From the NCBI RefSeq assembly GCF_000377985.1, contig NZ_KB899044.1, forward strand, positions 186,001-250,000: a DNA stretch of 64,000 bases, given 5' to 3'. A model generated the notes under the pieces. That model was not told where the DNA came from, ran no database searches, and saw only the letters and a list, made by a program, of their open reading frames with translations. Position 1 is the first letter of the stretch, and each line of letters begins with the position of its first letter. The DNA is from Sporolactobacillus vineae DSM 21990 = SL153. Its GTDB lineage: Bacteria; Bacillota; Bacilli; Bacillales; Sporolactobacillaceae. Of the stretch, positions 16,336 through 25,676 are shown in pieces. Position numbers and translations under genes: made by a program.

Positions 16336-18896
16336 GATCTCACCACCAGGTCACGCATCAATGCTTCAAGTGATGATTCCGAGTCTCGAATTTCTTCATC
16401 AATCGCTGATAAGGTGTTGGCATAACGATTGTGCAACATTTGCAGCGTGTTTAACTCTGCTTTTAACGGTTTCCATACCAAATCAACCATAGCGTCCACC
16501 ATGCTACCGAACCATTTTTCATACATCAAGCTGTCGATTTCTTCGTTTGTCAAAGTTAAGATACGTTCTTGCACGGATTCTTTGAGCGCTTTTTCATCCG
16601 CTCTCACGGCTCTGCTAAGCGCAGATTTATCCGCTAATAATTTTTCAACTTTTTTCAGCAGGTTATGTTCAGCCGTTCCTCTGCCCCGCTTCTTCAACTC
16701 AGCTTTGACTTTTTTGTTTTCAAAAGCCTCACCAGACTTATTCAAGGTTTCGCCTAAAGCATTTTCTTCATCACTGTCTTCAACATTCGCAGCGCTGACC
16801 AAGTCTGACAGCTCATTTTCAATCTCTTGAATGCGAGTCTTCTTTGATTCGATTTCTTCTAACTCATGACTGTATAAACGTTTCGCAATCAACTCATTCG
16901 GCACGATCCTGCCAACCCAGCCATCTTGCTCTTCACGTTTTTTATTACCTGATCCTTTCGTGACCATATTGGGTTCACGCGTGCGTCCTGCGGTATAGAA
17001 ACCACTTAACGCAATGATCTCCGTATCATGGGTCAGTGCATTTTTCCAAATCTCAGCCACAACCTGATAGCCGTCATAAACATCAATATATTTGAACGCT
17101 GAAAGAATCTCCTTGATTTCTACAAGCATTTCATCCATCAACTGAGTCAAGCTACTGCCGTTGTCTACATTTCGTAAAATGTCCCAGTATTTATCAATAT
17201 AGGCTTTTGTTTTGCTTTCGATTTCTTTTGTTTTTTGGGCAATGCGCGCGTCGCTCAATATATCATCAGATATTTCCTCAATGGGCTTCACAAGTTCAAC
17301 ATAACCGTCACGGATTTTTTTCAAAGATCGTTTCAAAACATCTGGTGCTGTAGACTGCAAAATCTTCAACTTGTCAATGTCCTTTTGAGGAATTCCACCG
17401 AGCAGGTGAGCATCTACATCCTGAGGAATCTCTTCGCTAAGTGCCTCAATATAGCGAGGAATGTTCATGTTGTATTGATTTTCGATAATCTCTTCACGTG
17501 TCGCTAAGTGGCTATAGCCTTCTTCTTCCCTACGTTCAACGTGCGTATCGACAATTTTAGCGATGTCTTTTTCTTGCAAGACGTTTTGTTTTCCAACTTT
17601 AATAAAGCCGCGCGACGCGTCAATGATTAAGACAGGTTCATCGATTTTTCGGTTCTTCTTCAAAATCATCACAACAACTGGAATACCCGTATTGGTAAAC
17701 AAGTGATCCGGTAAGCCAATAATCGTATCTATGTAATTTTTCTTAAGCAAACGTTCACGAATGGTGCCTTCAGCTGAGCCACGAAATAGCACACCATGAG
17801 GCAAGACAATCGCCATCGTACCGTTCTGACCTAAGTGGAATAATCCATGTAAAAGGAAAGCGAAATCTCCTTTAGAGTCAGGTGGCAACACCCCAGCAAC
17901 TTCAAAACGAGGGTCACTGACTTTTAGCCCTGATTTATTCCAATTTTTCACAGAGTATGGAGGATTCATTACCACTGCATCAAATTGTACGCCTTCATTT
18001 GGACGTTCTGGATCTTCTGGCCAGTCCTGGGAAAGTGAATCGCCGTTTCTAATAGTCATCTTCTCAGGACGAACATCATGAAGGAGCAAATTCATACGCG
18101 TTAAATTATAGGTTGCTGTATTTTTTTCTTGCCCGTAATAGTTCAAATTCTTTTGTGCATCTTCATCTAAATGCCTTCCAACCGTTAAAAGTAGCGAACC
18201 AGAACCAACAGTCGGGTCATAGATTGACTTGATGTTTGAGGTTCTCGCTACAATTTGTGCCATGACTTCACTGACTTGTCGTGGTGTATAGAATTCCCCT
18301 GCTTTTTTCCCTGATTCCATCGCAAACTGACCGATGAGGTATTCATACGCATCACCCAGTACATCACCTTTTTGCAGTGCCACCATGTTTAAATCAGCAA
18401 ACAGCAAAATCAGTGCCTTAACATTTTTGCTCCGTTCGTTTAAGTTGCTTCCTAAAGCAGTATCCGTTAAATCAAGAGTTGAACTTGAGAACAATCCCTT
18501 GAAGTCATCCGAATCACCAGAAACGGCAATCGTACGTTCGAAGTTATTCAAGCTATCCGTTACCTTTTGGACTTCAAAATCTCCTGAATTGATATCTTTT
18601 AACCAAGTCTGATAAAGATACTCAGGCAAAACATAATAACCAAGTACATTTTTAATCATCTTCTCTAGTTGTTCGCCGTATTCTGCTTTTGCCTTTGAGT
18701 ATTCCTCAACCAATTCGGATTCAGCCATCTCGCCTAACCCGCTGGTCACTTTAAACGTTTCTAAAGTCTTATCACTCAAAAACTTATAGAACATTAACCC
18801 AAGCATATAATCTTTATAGCGGCTGGCATCCATTGAACCGCGTAGTTCATTTGCCCCATCCCATAATCTACGTTTAATTTCTTCCGATGTTATCAT
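16332..18896 (-). CDS. hsdM: Type I modification methyltransferase subunit M with long C-terminal extension
   Basis: 854 residues. The first 520 or so match HsdM: an N-terminal helical domain, AdoMet-binding motif DPTVGSGSLL (227-236), and catalytic NPPY (311-314) for N6-adenine methylation. Residues about 520-854 form an extra charged, helix-rich tail with heptad-like stretches, rather than the short tail of classical HsdM (about 500-540 residues). The tail could be a coiled coil that substitutes for or supports subunit contacts. First gene of hsdM-hsdS-hsdR; a promoter should lie in 18897-19012, where AT-rich -10-like hexamers occur, but no clear -35/-10 pair could be fixed. Confidence 0.93.
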   Translation of the reverse strand: MITSEEIKRRLWDGANELRGSMDASRYKDYMLGLMFYKFLSDKTLETFKVTSGLGEMAESELVEEYSKAKAEYGEQLEKMIKNVLGYYVLPEYLYQTWLKDINSGDFEVQKVTDSLNNFERTIAVSGDSDDFKGLFSSSTLDLTDTALGSNLNERSKNVKALILLFADLNMVALQKGDVLGDAYEYLIGQFAMESGKKAGEFYTPRQVSEVMAQIVARTSNIKSIYDPTVGSGSLLLTVGRHLDEDAQKNLNYYGQEKNTATYNLTRMNLLLHDVRPEKMTIRNGDSLSQDWPEDPERPNEGVQFDAVVMNPPYSVKNWNKSGLKVSDPRFEVAGVLPPDSKGDFAFLLHGLFHLGQNGTMAIVLPHGVLFRGSAEGTIRERLLKKNYIDTIIGLPDHLFTNTGIPVVVMILKKNRKIDEPVLIIDASRGFIKVGKQNVLQEKDIAKIVDTHVERREEEGYSHLATREEIIENQYNMNIPRYIEALSEEIPQDVDAHLLGGIPQKDIDKLKILQSTAPDVLKRSLKKIRDGYVELVKPIEEISDDILSDARIAQKTKEIESKTKAYIDKYWDILRNVDNGSSLTQLMDEMLVEIKEILSAFKYIDVYDGYQVVAEIWKNALTHDTEIIALSGFYTAGRTREPNMVTKGSGNKKREEQDGWVGRIVPNELIAKRLYSHELEEIESKKTRIQEIENELSDLVSAANVEDSDEENALGETLNKSGEAFENKKVKAELKKRGRGTAEHNLLKKVEKLLADKSALSRAVRADEKALKESVQERILTLTNEEIDSLMYEKWFGSMVDAMVDLVWKPLKAELNTLQMLHNRYANTLSAIDEEIRDSESSLEALMRDLVVRS

Positions 18897-19012
18897 TTCA
18901 TATCACCCATTAATTTCCTATTTTTCAGTTCAAGCACACAAACATATCATGTGTATAATTCAGATATAATCTAACACACTTATTGGTTCATAACCTATTC
19001 ACAAAGTTTCTT

Positions 19013-19498
19013 TTAGCCGAATAATTCTTGGAAGCTATTACATTTCACTCGCAATGCTGTTACCCGTGAACCATCAATCGGAATTCGATATGATTTTTCG
19101 CCTTTTTTTCGACTGACTGTGAACCACTGTTTACCAGCATCTATAATCTGAAGAATTTGCTCTTTATTTAATAATGCGAGCTCACTGTTTGACAGATCTC
19201 CAGAACTACATATTAAAGCAAGCACCACATTTTTTCCTTCGTCAATATAGTCCTTAAGTTCTTGATAATCACCAGAAATATTGAATGCCCAACTATTGTA
19301 ATTCAGCCTTTTTATATTCTGACAGTCAGCACGGTACTTCAAGAAAAGTCTGTATTCGTTACCAGAATTCACTGTAAAATCATAGACTTGACGATCATCA
19401 TTCCCTTCAATCAACGCTGGATTCATAATCCCTTGATTAAATAACATAGATAAAACTGATCCATAGTAGAAATCAGCAACTTTGAGTTTTGTCATCAT
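19013..19498 (-). CDS. Hypothetical protein upstream of the type I R-M operon
   Basis: 161 residues, soluble; the start is a double ATG behind a GGGGGAG site. I do not recognise the family with certainty. The central part reads NEYRLFLKYRAD then an alpha/beta-looking NVVLALICSSGDLSNSEL and SRKKGEKSYRIPIDGSR. A hydrophobic strand ending in a Lys is reminiscent of nuclease folds, but no acidic ExK pair is present. It lies 116 bp before hsdM on the same strand, so it may be an accessory or regulator of the restriction system; that is inference from position only. Confidence 0.65.
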   Translation of the reverse strand: MMTKLKVADFYYGSVLSMLFNQGIMNPALIEGNDDRQVYDFTVNSGNEYRLFLKYRADCQNIKRLNYNSWAFNISGDYQELKDYIDEGKNVVLALICSSGDLSNSELALLNKEQILQIIDAGKQWFTVSRKKGEKSYRIPIDGSRVTALRVKCNSFQELFG

Positions 19499-19674
19499 GT
19501 CTCCCCCTTTTCCCTGTTAAAGCTATTTATTTGCTTTATTTTGAATAGTTAGATGTCAATTCTTTGAATCTTATGGCTCACTACCAAAGTCACGTTAACT
19601 ATCTTCATTTTATCAGATTTTATAGTATATTATTTCTATTCATTCATATGGAAGAAACAAATCTACTGATTCCA

Positions 19675-20028
19675 TTAGTTTTCAGATACAGCTGCTCTGA
19701 TTCCCATTTTTTCATAGCAATCCTCATACGCTTTCTTTTGCTTTTCAGTTGCTTTATTTATTGCTTCTTTGAATTCTTTCTCAGCACCCTGTTGCTCAAC
19801 GGATAGCACTGGCACTTTCAGGTAATTGAATTCTTTTAATCCAATTACCTTAATTGCTGTTTCTTTCTGCATGGATTCAAGATAAGACTGGCCAATGGGG
19901 CTCTCCAAATAGGCTTTAATGAACAAAGAATTCATTCCTTTTTTGGGTCGGATATTAAATTTGTATGTTGCAGCATCGGAGGATTGGCTGAATACATAAG
20001 GATTTCTTTCCAGCAAACAGATATACAT
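19675..20028 (-). pseudogene. C-terminal fragment of an HsdS- or methylase-specificity-like protein
   Basis: 117 codons ending in YLKVPVLSVEQQ followed by a helical Lys/Glu-rich tail. This is the usual end of a target-recognition domain (the lPxPxxxEQ motif plus coiled-coil linker). The N-terminal part of the domain is missing, and the fragment sits at the edge of the R-M island, next to the ADP-ribosylglycohydrolase gene. It probably marks an insertion or deletion boundary. Confidence 0.5.
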
Positions 20029-20067
20029 ACAGCTACCGCATAGTTGACCGACCTTTGTATCATCAGA

Positions 20068-22374
20068 TCACTGTTCCTGCACTCTCCCGATTATTTTTTT
20101 CGTCTTCTCCAGTGGGAATGGAACTTCTTCAATCGGAAAATAGTCAATGCTTTCAACGCGCGCGGTTCCTTCCATGTTCGTCGCGCCGAACGGTACACGG
20201 ACATAGTCGCCGACTTCGATACCTTCATCATCGGTTTGATAATAATAAGTTTTCTCGCTGTCATCGAAGGCGACGCTGCAGTATTTTACTTCTCCATCTT
20301 TTCGCGCATTCATGAACGCATTTCGATCAAGCAGCCGGCCAAATCCATAGAGGCCAACAAACTGACGGATCAGGTCCATCAGTTCAGACCATGATTCTTC
20401 GGGGATGTGGCGTCGATTATAAATACCGGAATGTGATCGGACCGTGCCGTCATAATAGTCTGCCTCAAGTTTGTAAAAGCGGGCACCCGTTGCATCATCA
20501 ACCTTTGGTGTATCCACCCAGCCGTCGTCATGGAAACAATCCTCGACAGCTCGCAAAAGGTCATCCATTCCCCCTTGAACATCGTACTGGTGCGTCACCG
20601 AACAAGCCATTCCGGCACGCTGCCTGATGACGAGCTGCTGCCTTTCATGGTCGATGGTTAATGATTCTGTATCATGCCAGTTTACCCCCTGCGGACTGAA
20701 TGAGGCGTCAAAATGACGATGACGATCAAATTCAATCGTCATTTTCCTGATGTTCACCGTGCTGTCAGCGTCATCATCGATATCGAAAAAGTGCAGCAGG
20801 TCTCCCCAGTTGGGCGGATAGGCGTTACTGCCTGACCAGACTTCGTCGCGTTGTCCCCCATAGTTGACCGCGAGTTTCCACTGTGTTCCGTCAAGAACCC
20901 CGAGATCTGTGTATTCGCTTTCCCAGTATTCAACATGGATGTTCTCAAAAGCCTTCATCAGTTGTGCTGTTTCTTCACGTGAATAATGTTCTGTGGCTGA
21001 AGGATCCCTCATAAAATCTGTGGTGAAAATTGCTCTGCCGTTTTCAAATACCATGCGATACGTATTCCACCCACTAAAGAAACCACCGATATCAAAACAA
21101 ATTTCCTCGATCTGTGTGCTCTTCAACCGCCTGTCAATCGATTTGAGCCGTTTCAGCCATTTGATCATCGAGCCGTCCTGAAAAAAGTCAAAAAGCGCCC
21201 CATCGCAAAACCGCTCGGCTCGGATCGCTCCCATAATCAGCGCAAGAACACACTGAGCACCAAGCGAGTCCGTCCCGGCATGACGCATCACCTCGCTGTC
21301 CCATTTCAATCCGTTGTTTTCAAGAATCGAGCTGTACTCGGTCAGAGCGTACCCCGGATGGCTGTCTGAAAACTGGCAAAATTCGCGGATAAACGAATCG
21401 ACAAGTTGATTATAATAGATATCTGGCATGGGAATCGGAAACTCTGGAGTGCCAGCATGCTCATTGCCGATAGACCAACCGCTGAAAGAATCAGGTGCGG
21501 ACAATTTACCGATATATTTGGTCAGCATTTTGAACTGATTATCCGTACTTCCACCGAAAAATCGAGACCATTCATGATAAATGGCATAACGGTCCTGATC
21601 AAGATATGTAACTGCTTTTTCAACAATCGAATCAGAGACGCCATAATAAGCTTCTGCAAGCGCACCGGTAATGGCGGCCCGTGTTCCGCGATCACCGCCC
21701 AGGGAAACAGCCGTCCGTATCGCATCGTTAAACGATACAGAGTCTAAAAAAGCCTCGATTGCCTGTGGCACAATTCCCTGGCCGGTCTCGGCAGGTCCAT
21801 TTACTTCTCTGATCCCATCAAGGGTAAAGTCCAGAGGAAAATAGTTCTGGTTTACTTTTTGACAGATTTCCGATTTGGTAAATCCCCGCCTGGCCATGAA
21901 GACAGCGACAGCCACTGCTTCACCATCCTTAATCCCTTCATGGTGAAGAGGGATGGCCCCGGTTATCGCTTCAGCCAGGCAGATGGCTTCCATGTCCGTT
22001 CTTGCTGCAAATCCCGCTGGAATGACAGACAGCACCCCACCGTTTCCAAAACTGCTGTCGATTTCAGGTGTCTCACCATTTACCTGACCGGATAAGCTTT
22101 TGCCTGAACCAGATTGGCGATATTGACGACTGATTTTTTTCACATTCCTGAGCGTCAGATTTTCCAGCAAGGCCAGGAACTCATCATCGTATGTTCCGCC
22201 TGTCGAAAGTTTTTTTACTTTTATCGTATCCATAAGCGCCCTGGCCACGGCAAACATCAGGAGGCTGCTTTCTGTCAGCCGGCAATCGTCTGTAAACAGT
22301 TCAAAATCTTTGCCCTGATTATCATCGGACGTAAATCGGGAACCGGCGATATCGCCGATCATCGCACCGATCAA
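20068..22374 (-). CDS. Multidomain ADP-ribosylglycohydrolase homologue with degenerate active site
   Basis: 768 residues; TTG start at 22374 behind GGGGGAGG. Residues 1-260 are an ADP-ribosylglycohydrolase (DraG/ARH) fold: GAMIGDIAGSRF, SFGNGGVLSVIPAG, and SLGGDRGTRAAITGALAEAYYG. The metal motifs are altered. The usual FTDDT-VMT becomes LTESSLLM (residues 33-40), and the usual GGDxDT becomes GGDRGT (226-231), so both Mg-binding aspartate sets are damaged. Residues about 335-410 look like a DUF6508-type helical domain. Two related beta-rich repeats follow (about 425-545 and 545-700), and the C-terminus (VGDYVRVPFGATNMEGTARV) resembles a small SH3-like barrel. It may bind rather than cleave ADP-ribose; that is inference. 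Confidence 0.8.
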   Translation of the reverse strand: MIGAMIGDIAGSRFTSDDNQGKDFELFTDDCRLTESSLLMFAVARALMDTIKVKKLSTGGTYDDEFLALLENLTLRNVKKISRQYRQSGSGKSLSGQVNGETPEIDSSFGNGGVLSVIPAGFAARTDMEAICLAEAITGAIPLHHEGIKDGEAVAVAVFMARRGFTKSEICQKVNQNYFPLDFTLDGIREVNGPAETGQGIVPQAIEAFLDSVSFNDAIRTAVSLGGDRGTRAAITGALAEAYYGVSDSIVEKAVTYLDQDRYAIYHEWSRFFGGSTDNQFKMLTKYIGKLSAPDSFSGWSIGNEHAGTPEFPIPMPDIYYNQLVDSFIREFCQFSDSHPGYALTEYSSILENNGLKWDSEVMRHAGTDSLGAQCVLALIMGAIRAERFCDGALFDFFQDGSMIKWLKRLKSIDRRLKSTQIEEICFDIGGFFSGWNTYRMVFENGRAIFTTDFMRDPSATEHYSREETAQLMKAFENIHVEYWESEYTDLGVLDGTQWKLAVNYGGQRDEVWSGSNAYPPNWGDLLHFFDIDDDADSTVNIRKMTIEFDRHRHFDASFSPQGVNWHDTESLTIDHERQQLVIRQRAGMACSVTHQYDVQGGMDDLLRAVEDCFHDDGWVDTPKVDDATGARFYKLEADYYDGTVRSHSGIYNRRHIPEESWSELMDLIRQFVGLYGFGRLLDRNAFMNARKDGEVKYCSVAFDDSEKTYYYQTDDEGIEVGDYVRVPFGATNMEGTARVESIDYFPIEEVPFPLEKTKKIIGRVQEQ

Positions 22375-22525
22375 TTTTTCCCTCCCCCTTCAGCTTTTTG
22401 CCATTCTCGTGAGCGCCATTTCTGCCGATACATGATCCTCCACCGCTGTTCGTGCCGCAACGGGAATTTCAGAAGATAGTTCGCCCATTCAGGTTAAAAA
22501 TCTCGGGACCTTACATTTTTCCATG

Positions 22526-23078
22526 TCAAACGAACGCGAGGTGAGCGGACAGCTTACGATTGATTCGTTGATCTTCCTGTTGGAAGTTCTTGCGTGATCC
22601 GTCACAGTTAGGATAGCGTTTAGCGTGTCCACAAATGCAGTCAGTTAATCCCTTTCCATTCAGTATCCGCTGCGTACACTTTTCAATCCTTGACACTCAT
22701 GTTGTCGATCGTTTGGGCTTTGAAAAGTGGAAAATGTATGCTTTCTTGCGTCCCGGTGTTCATCCTTTAAAAGCTGTTTTCAGGTCAGGATTTTCATCGA
22801 ATTTATTTGAAATGCCTAACTCCGTTTTGCACTTTACATCTACCTTTAAACCTGCTTTTTCAACGTCAATGCCCTTTTTAATATAGTCCTTCAGGATGGG
22901 GTCCATGTCAACTGTTTCCTGAACATCGGTGAATCGAATCTGACGCGCCGCCTGCACGTTCTCCGTTTGTTGGATGAGAATCCTATGGGCGTACTTTAAC
23001 AGTGTACCTTTGTGAAACAGAAGCGACAATATTCTTGAAACTCATGGGTTAAAACGATGTTCTTCCCTTCATATCAAC
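22526..23078 (-). pseudogene. YdeI/OmpD-associated-like protein, broken by a frameshift and two in-frame TGA stops
   Basis: Conceptual minus-strand translation gives a YdeI-family order: GKNIVLTHEFQEYC, a frameshift near 23030, then FHKGTLL, ILIQQTENVQAARQIRFTDV, VEKAGLKVD and LKTAFKG. A TGA follows, then TPGRKKAYIFHFSKPKRSTT, a second TGA, then [20 protein letters not shown] and a CDGSH-like [17 protein letters not shown] tail. The two stops are in the same frame and fall where family members have Leu and Arg. The N-terminal third is missing. This is a clear relic with more than one lesion, not a functional small protein. Confidence 0.75.
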
Positions 23079-23102
23079 CATTGTTTGATAAAATCATTGA
23101 AT

Positions 23103-23138
23103 AAAAAAGGATGGATAATAAATGATCCATCCTTTTTT
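23103..23138. terminator. Bidirectional rho-independent terminator
   Basis: The 14-bp perfect stem AAAAAAGGATGGAT / ATCCATCCTTTTTT has an 8-nt loop and T-tracts on both strands. It lies between the YdeI relic and the GPH symporter relic. Confidence 0.85.
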
Positions 23139-23234
23139 ATCAGCTGAACAAAGCGGCAGCAGATCAATATCAATCCGAATATTTGATATTTATCCAGATC
23201 GGGCAGTCAATCTGCTATTTGGTTCTTCCACTTC

Positions 23235-24020
23235 ATGGACAACCGGTCTGTCAGCATGGTCAAGATAACGCTTCACCATGTTCGATCCAATGTCGGATCC
23301 TCTCAGAACAGGTATCTGCTGTGGGCACGAGGTTCATTGGATCTTTCCGTTTATTATTTTAATTATAATCTGGACCGTTCCGACCTGGTTCCAATTGTGA
23401 TGTCCCTTAATTTTGTTTCCATGATTTCAATCTTTTTTATCCTGGCGATTGCAAAACATATCGGCAAACGCAATACTATGTCCTTAGGCCCTGGACTTGG
23501 AATTTTCGGACAAATGATTACCGGGATTGATGCTTATGCAGGCAGCATCACAATCACAACTGTGATTACCGGAACCATCATCGTTCAATTAGGATTTGGC
23601 TTCATCTTCGAACTGATGTCAGTGATGCTTGCCGACACTGTTGACTACGGTAAATGGATCAGCGGCGTACATGCGCAGGGATTACCATCCGCTTCAAGTT
23701 TTGCCGTAAAATTTGGCATGGGTATCGGCGGAGCCGTATCTGCCTTAATCATGTCTTATGCATGTTATACACCTGGAACCGTTCAGTCTTCGGGAGCTCT
23801 GACTGCGATCGAATTCAATTTCGTCTGGCTGCCGGCTATTGGTTTTGCCATTGCAGTCCTGGCCCTGTGTTTCCACCATGTTGATAAGCACGAAACTCAG
23901 ATCATCTATGATCTCAATAAACATCACCATGCAGAAGCCTGGCACCAAAGAAAATTCGATCACTTATACGATGTCGTGACAAATGCACTGCTCTTGAGAC
24001 GTTTGATCCCATCCGTTTAA
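23235..24020 (+). pseudogene. N-terminally truncated GPH-family sugar:cation symporter
   Basis: The homologous part (from about 23330) has the helices of the C-terminal half of MelB/XylP/LacS-type glycoside-pentoside-hexuronide symporters: SLNFVSMISIFFILAIAKHI, MLADTVDYGKWISG then QGLPSASSFAVKFG, and SGALTAIEFNFVWLPAIGF. Family members are about 450 residues with 12 helices; only about 6 remain, and the first 30 codons look unrelated. It probably arose by deletion of the 5' half. Terminators flank it on both sides. Confidence 0.75.
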
Positions 24021-24039
24021 CGCAGACGCTCCATTCGTG

Positions 24040-24078
24040 AAGCAGGGCTTGCCGTCTGGCAAGGCCTGCTTATTTTAT
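24040..24078 (+). terminator. Rho-independent terminator after the GPH relic
   Basis: AAGCAGGGCTTGCC, loop GTCT, GGCAAGGCCTGCTT (one internal mismatch), followed by ATTTTATT. Confidence 0.75.
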
Positions 24079-24374
24079 TGGGCAGGCTGTGATTAACAAA
24101 GCGCTCATACTGGAGCCCGATGATGAGGATACCTGGTATGAGCGTATGTATGGAGATGATGGAACCGCCGTATACAGATCCGTATTTACGGTGGTATGAT
24201 TTTCTTCCTGCCCGATCTATGTGATTTATTCAAACATTTCGGAGGAGGCATGAATCATTCAATCAATTTAGCAATTAACTATAAACAAGTGGGAGCTGGA
24301 AAATCTGTCTCTCTTCCGTAAACGGATCCTTACGATTGTTCACAGAAAGAGACATGGCTTAGAATCACTTCCCT
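24079..24374 (+). other. Gap with two very short reading frames, no recognised gene
   Basis: The gap holds a 36-codon frame from GTG at 24090 (VINKALILEPDDEDTWYERM, continuing to a stop at 24200 or so). It also holds a 23-codon frame at 24250-24321 (starting MNHSINLAINYKQVG) directly behind GGAGGAGGC, an unusually strong ribosome-binding site. Either may be the start or end of a deleted gene. Nothing else was seen. Confidence 0.35.
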
Positions 24375-24683
24375 TTACATCACATCATTCAAATAAGACA
24401 GACCAATAAAAATTATCGTTTCAAATATTGGGCATAATAGAGCAATAACAATAATAATGGGGATCAGAAGATAGAACTTTATTTTCAGGGCATATAAGAT
24501 CACGCCAAGAATATAAAGAAAACCGACAATAAGTACGGCATAATAAGCATAAGGGGGCTGAACGGTCTCACCTATCCCTGTAAAGTCAATGCTCAGGGAG
24601 GCAAGCAGTCCAAACCCAAATAAGACAGTTAGGATCACATTAAAGAGGCAAAAATAAAACAGCCATTTATTAGACCGCTTCAT
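24375..24683 (-). CDS. Small hypothetical membrane protein
   Basis: 102 residues with three hydrophobic segments (about 8-30, 45-62 and 66-95) separated by short loops; the N-terminus MKRSNKW is positive-inside. No family motif was recognised. It overlaps by 14 bp the end of a short open frame upstream (24670-24915) that looks like debris. Its own ribosome-binding site is weak. Confidence 0.5.
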   Translation of the reverse strand: MKRSNKWLFYFCLFNVILTVLFGFGLLASLSIDFTGIGETVQPPYAYYAVLIVGFLYILGVILYALKIKFYLLIPIIIVIALLCPIFETIIFIGLSYLNDVM

Positions 24684-24943
24684 ACAGACACTTCCGTTTG
24701 TTTCGTATTCTTCTATCTATGTTGCCCGTCCGGTTCATCCGATTTTTTAAATGCTCAATAACATCCTGTTCATGGCCCTTTCGCTGATTTATTTCTTCTA
24801 AAAATGCTTTGTCATGCGTTTGTGTTTTACCGGTTTCCAATGGCTCTTTATACAGCCCGAGATAAAGAAGTCCCTGTCGCTTTGCCCGATCTTGCGGTTG
24901 TATTTCCATGTACATCAGAAAGCAATGCGATTTTACGGTTCAT
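24670..24943 (-). pseudogene. Relic beginning with a metallophosphoesterase N-terminus
   Basis: From ATG at 24943 the translation MNRKIALLSDVHGNTTA is the diagnostic start of calcineurin-like phosphoesterases (first metal motif DVHGN). The frame then diverges and ends within about 15 codons. An 81-codon frame in another register (24670-24915), rich in Lys, Arg and Glu, continues to the small membrane gene and is not like a phosphoesterase. A deletion probably fused the first 17 codons of a phosphoesterase to unrelated DNA. Confidence 0.55.
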
Positions 24944-25500
24944 GCACGTTCCACGCTCCCGGCTGGCTAAATTTGCTTATCAACTCATTGTTATTCAAGA
25001 ACAACGCTGTTTGGGGGTCTTAATCATAAGTTTCAACACAGATCGTAATCATACATCTTAGACAAACAATATTAAACTTATTGTGAGATCTCCCCTCACC
25101 CACCGGCACCAGGCCTATCATACGTCTTTTTAACCCACTGCTCTAATTCAGCCCGGAACTTCTCTTTTTGTTCATCGTTTTGAAACATCTTTTTGAATAC
25201 TCATTATGTGAAAAAGAATTGCACCTTCTCCGTCTCCGTCGTCTGCACAGACAGGAAGCAGAGAAACAAAAGGTGTGCGCCGCTCTTACGCCGTTCTTAT
25301 CATAATCTTATTCCAGCATAATTTGGTAGACATGAATCAGTAAATCATTTGTGTCCCATAAATCTCTTAAGCTGCATGTTCATATGGAGCGTCTCCCCCT
25401 TACCTTGTATGTTTGGTTCTCGCAAATTAATCATACCAGGGAGGGACTCCTTTATTGTTCAATCTAGCATAAAAATGTTCATTCCAGAAAAACCCAAAAA
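24944..25500. other. Gene-poor gap with short minus-strand frames
   Basis: About 560 bp without a convincing gene. Two short minus-strand frames stand out. The first is 25096-25188 (30 codons, MFQNDEQKEKFRAELEQWVK, then a stop soon after), which looks like the end of a small protein. The second is 25345-25434 (29 codons, MINLREPNIQGKGE onwards), preceded by AAAGGAG. Neither could be assigned; both may be relics. Confidence 0.3.
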
Positions 25501-25504
25501 ATAT

Positions 25505-25533
25505 TTGACATATCTCTGGTTGAGTTGTATATT
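25505..25533 (+). promoter_or_regulatory. Sigma-A type promoter of the leader/transporter unit
   Basis: The -35 box TTGACA (25505-25510) and the -10 box TATATT (25528-25533) are separated by exactly 17 bp. The start site would fall about 25 bp before the leader peptide ATG at 25567. Confidence 0.75.
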
Positions 25534-25566
25534 AATTCACAATTAAAAGTAAAAGAGTGAACATAA

Positions 25567-25626
25567 ATGTTAGCAAACCATGCAGCTATTATTCGAATTA
25601 TTATCAGCGCCATTATCATTATTTGA
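25567..25626 (+). CDS. Isoleucine-rich leader peptide of a putative attenuator
   Basis: A 19-codon frame reads MLANHAAIIRIIISAIIII and then stops: 9 of 19 residues are isoleucine, encoded by ATT and ATC. It lies between a good promoter and a strong terminator (25677-25714), immediately before a transporter gene. The segment CATGCAGC (25579-25586, codons 5-7) is exactly complementary to GCTGCATG (25635-25642) just after the stop, forming a hairpin that a ribosome stalled at the Ile codons would disturb. This is the layout of amino-acid attenuators such as ilv leaders. In isoleucine starvation, stalling would allow readthrough. A precise antiterminator helix could not be established by eye. Confidence 0.72.
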   Translation: MLANHAAIIRIIISAIIII

Positions 25627-25676
25627 TAATGCGGGCTGCATGTTGTTGTCCGCAAAAAAGCGGGCAGGGCTAGCGA

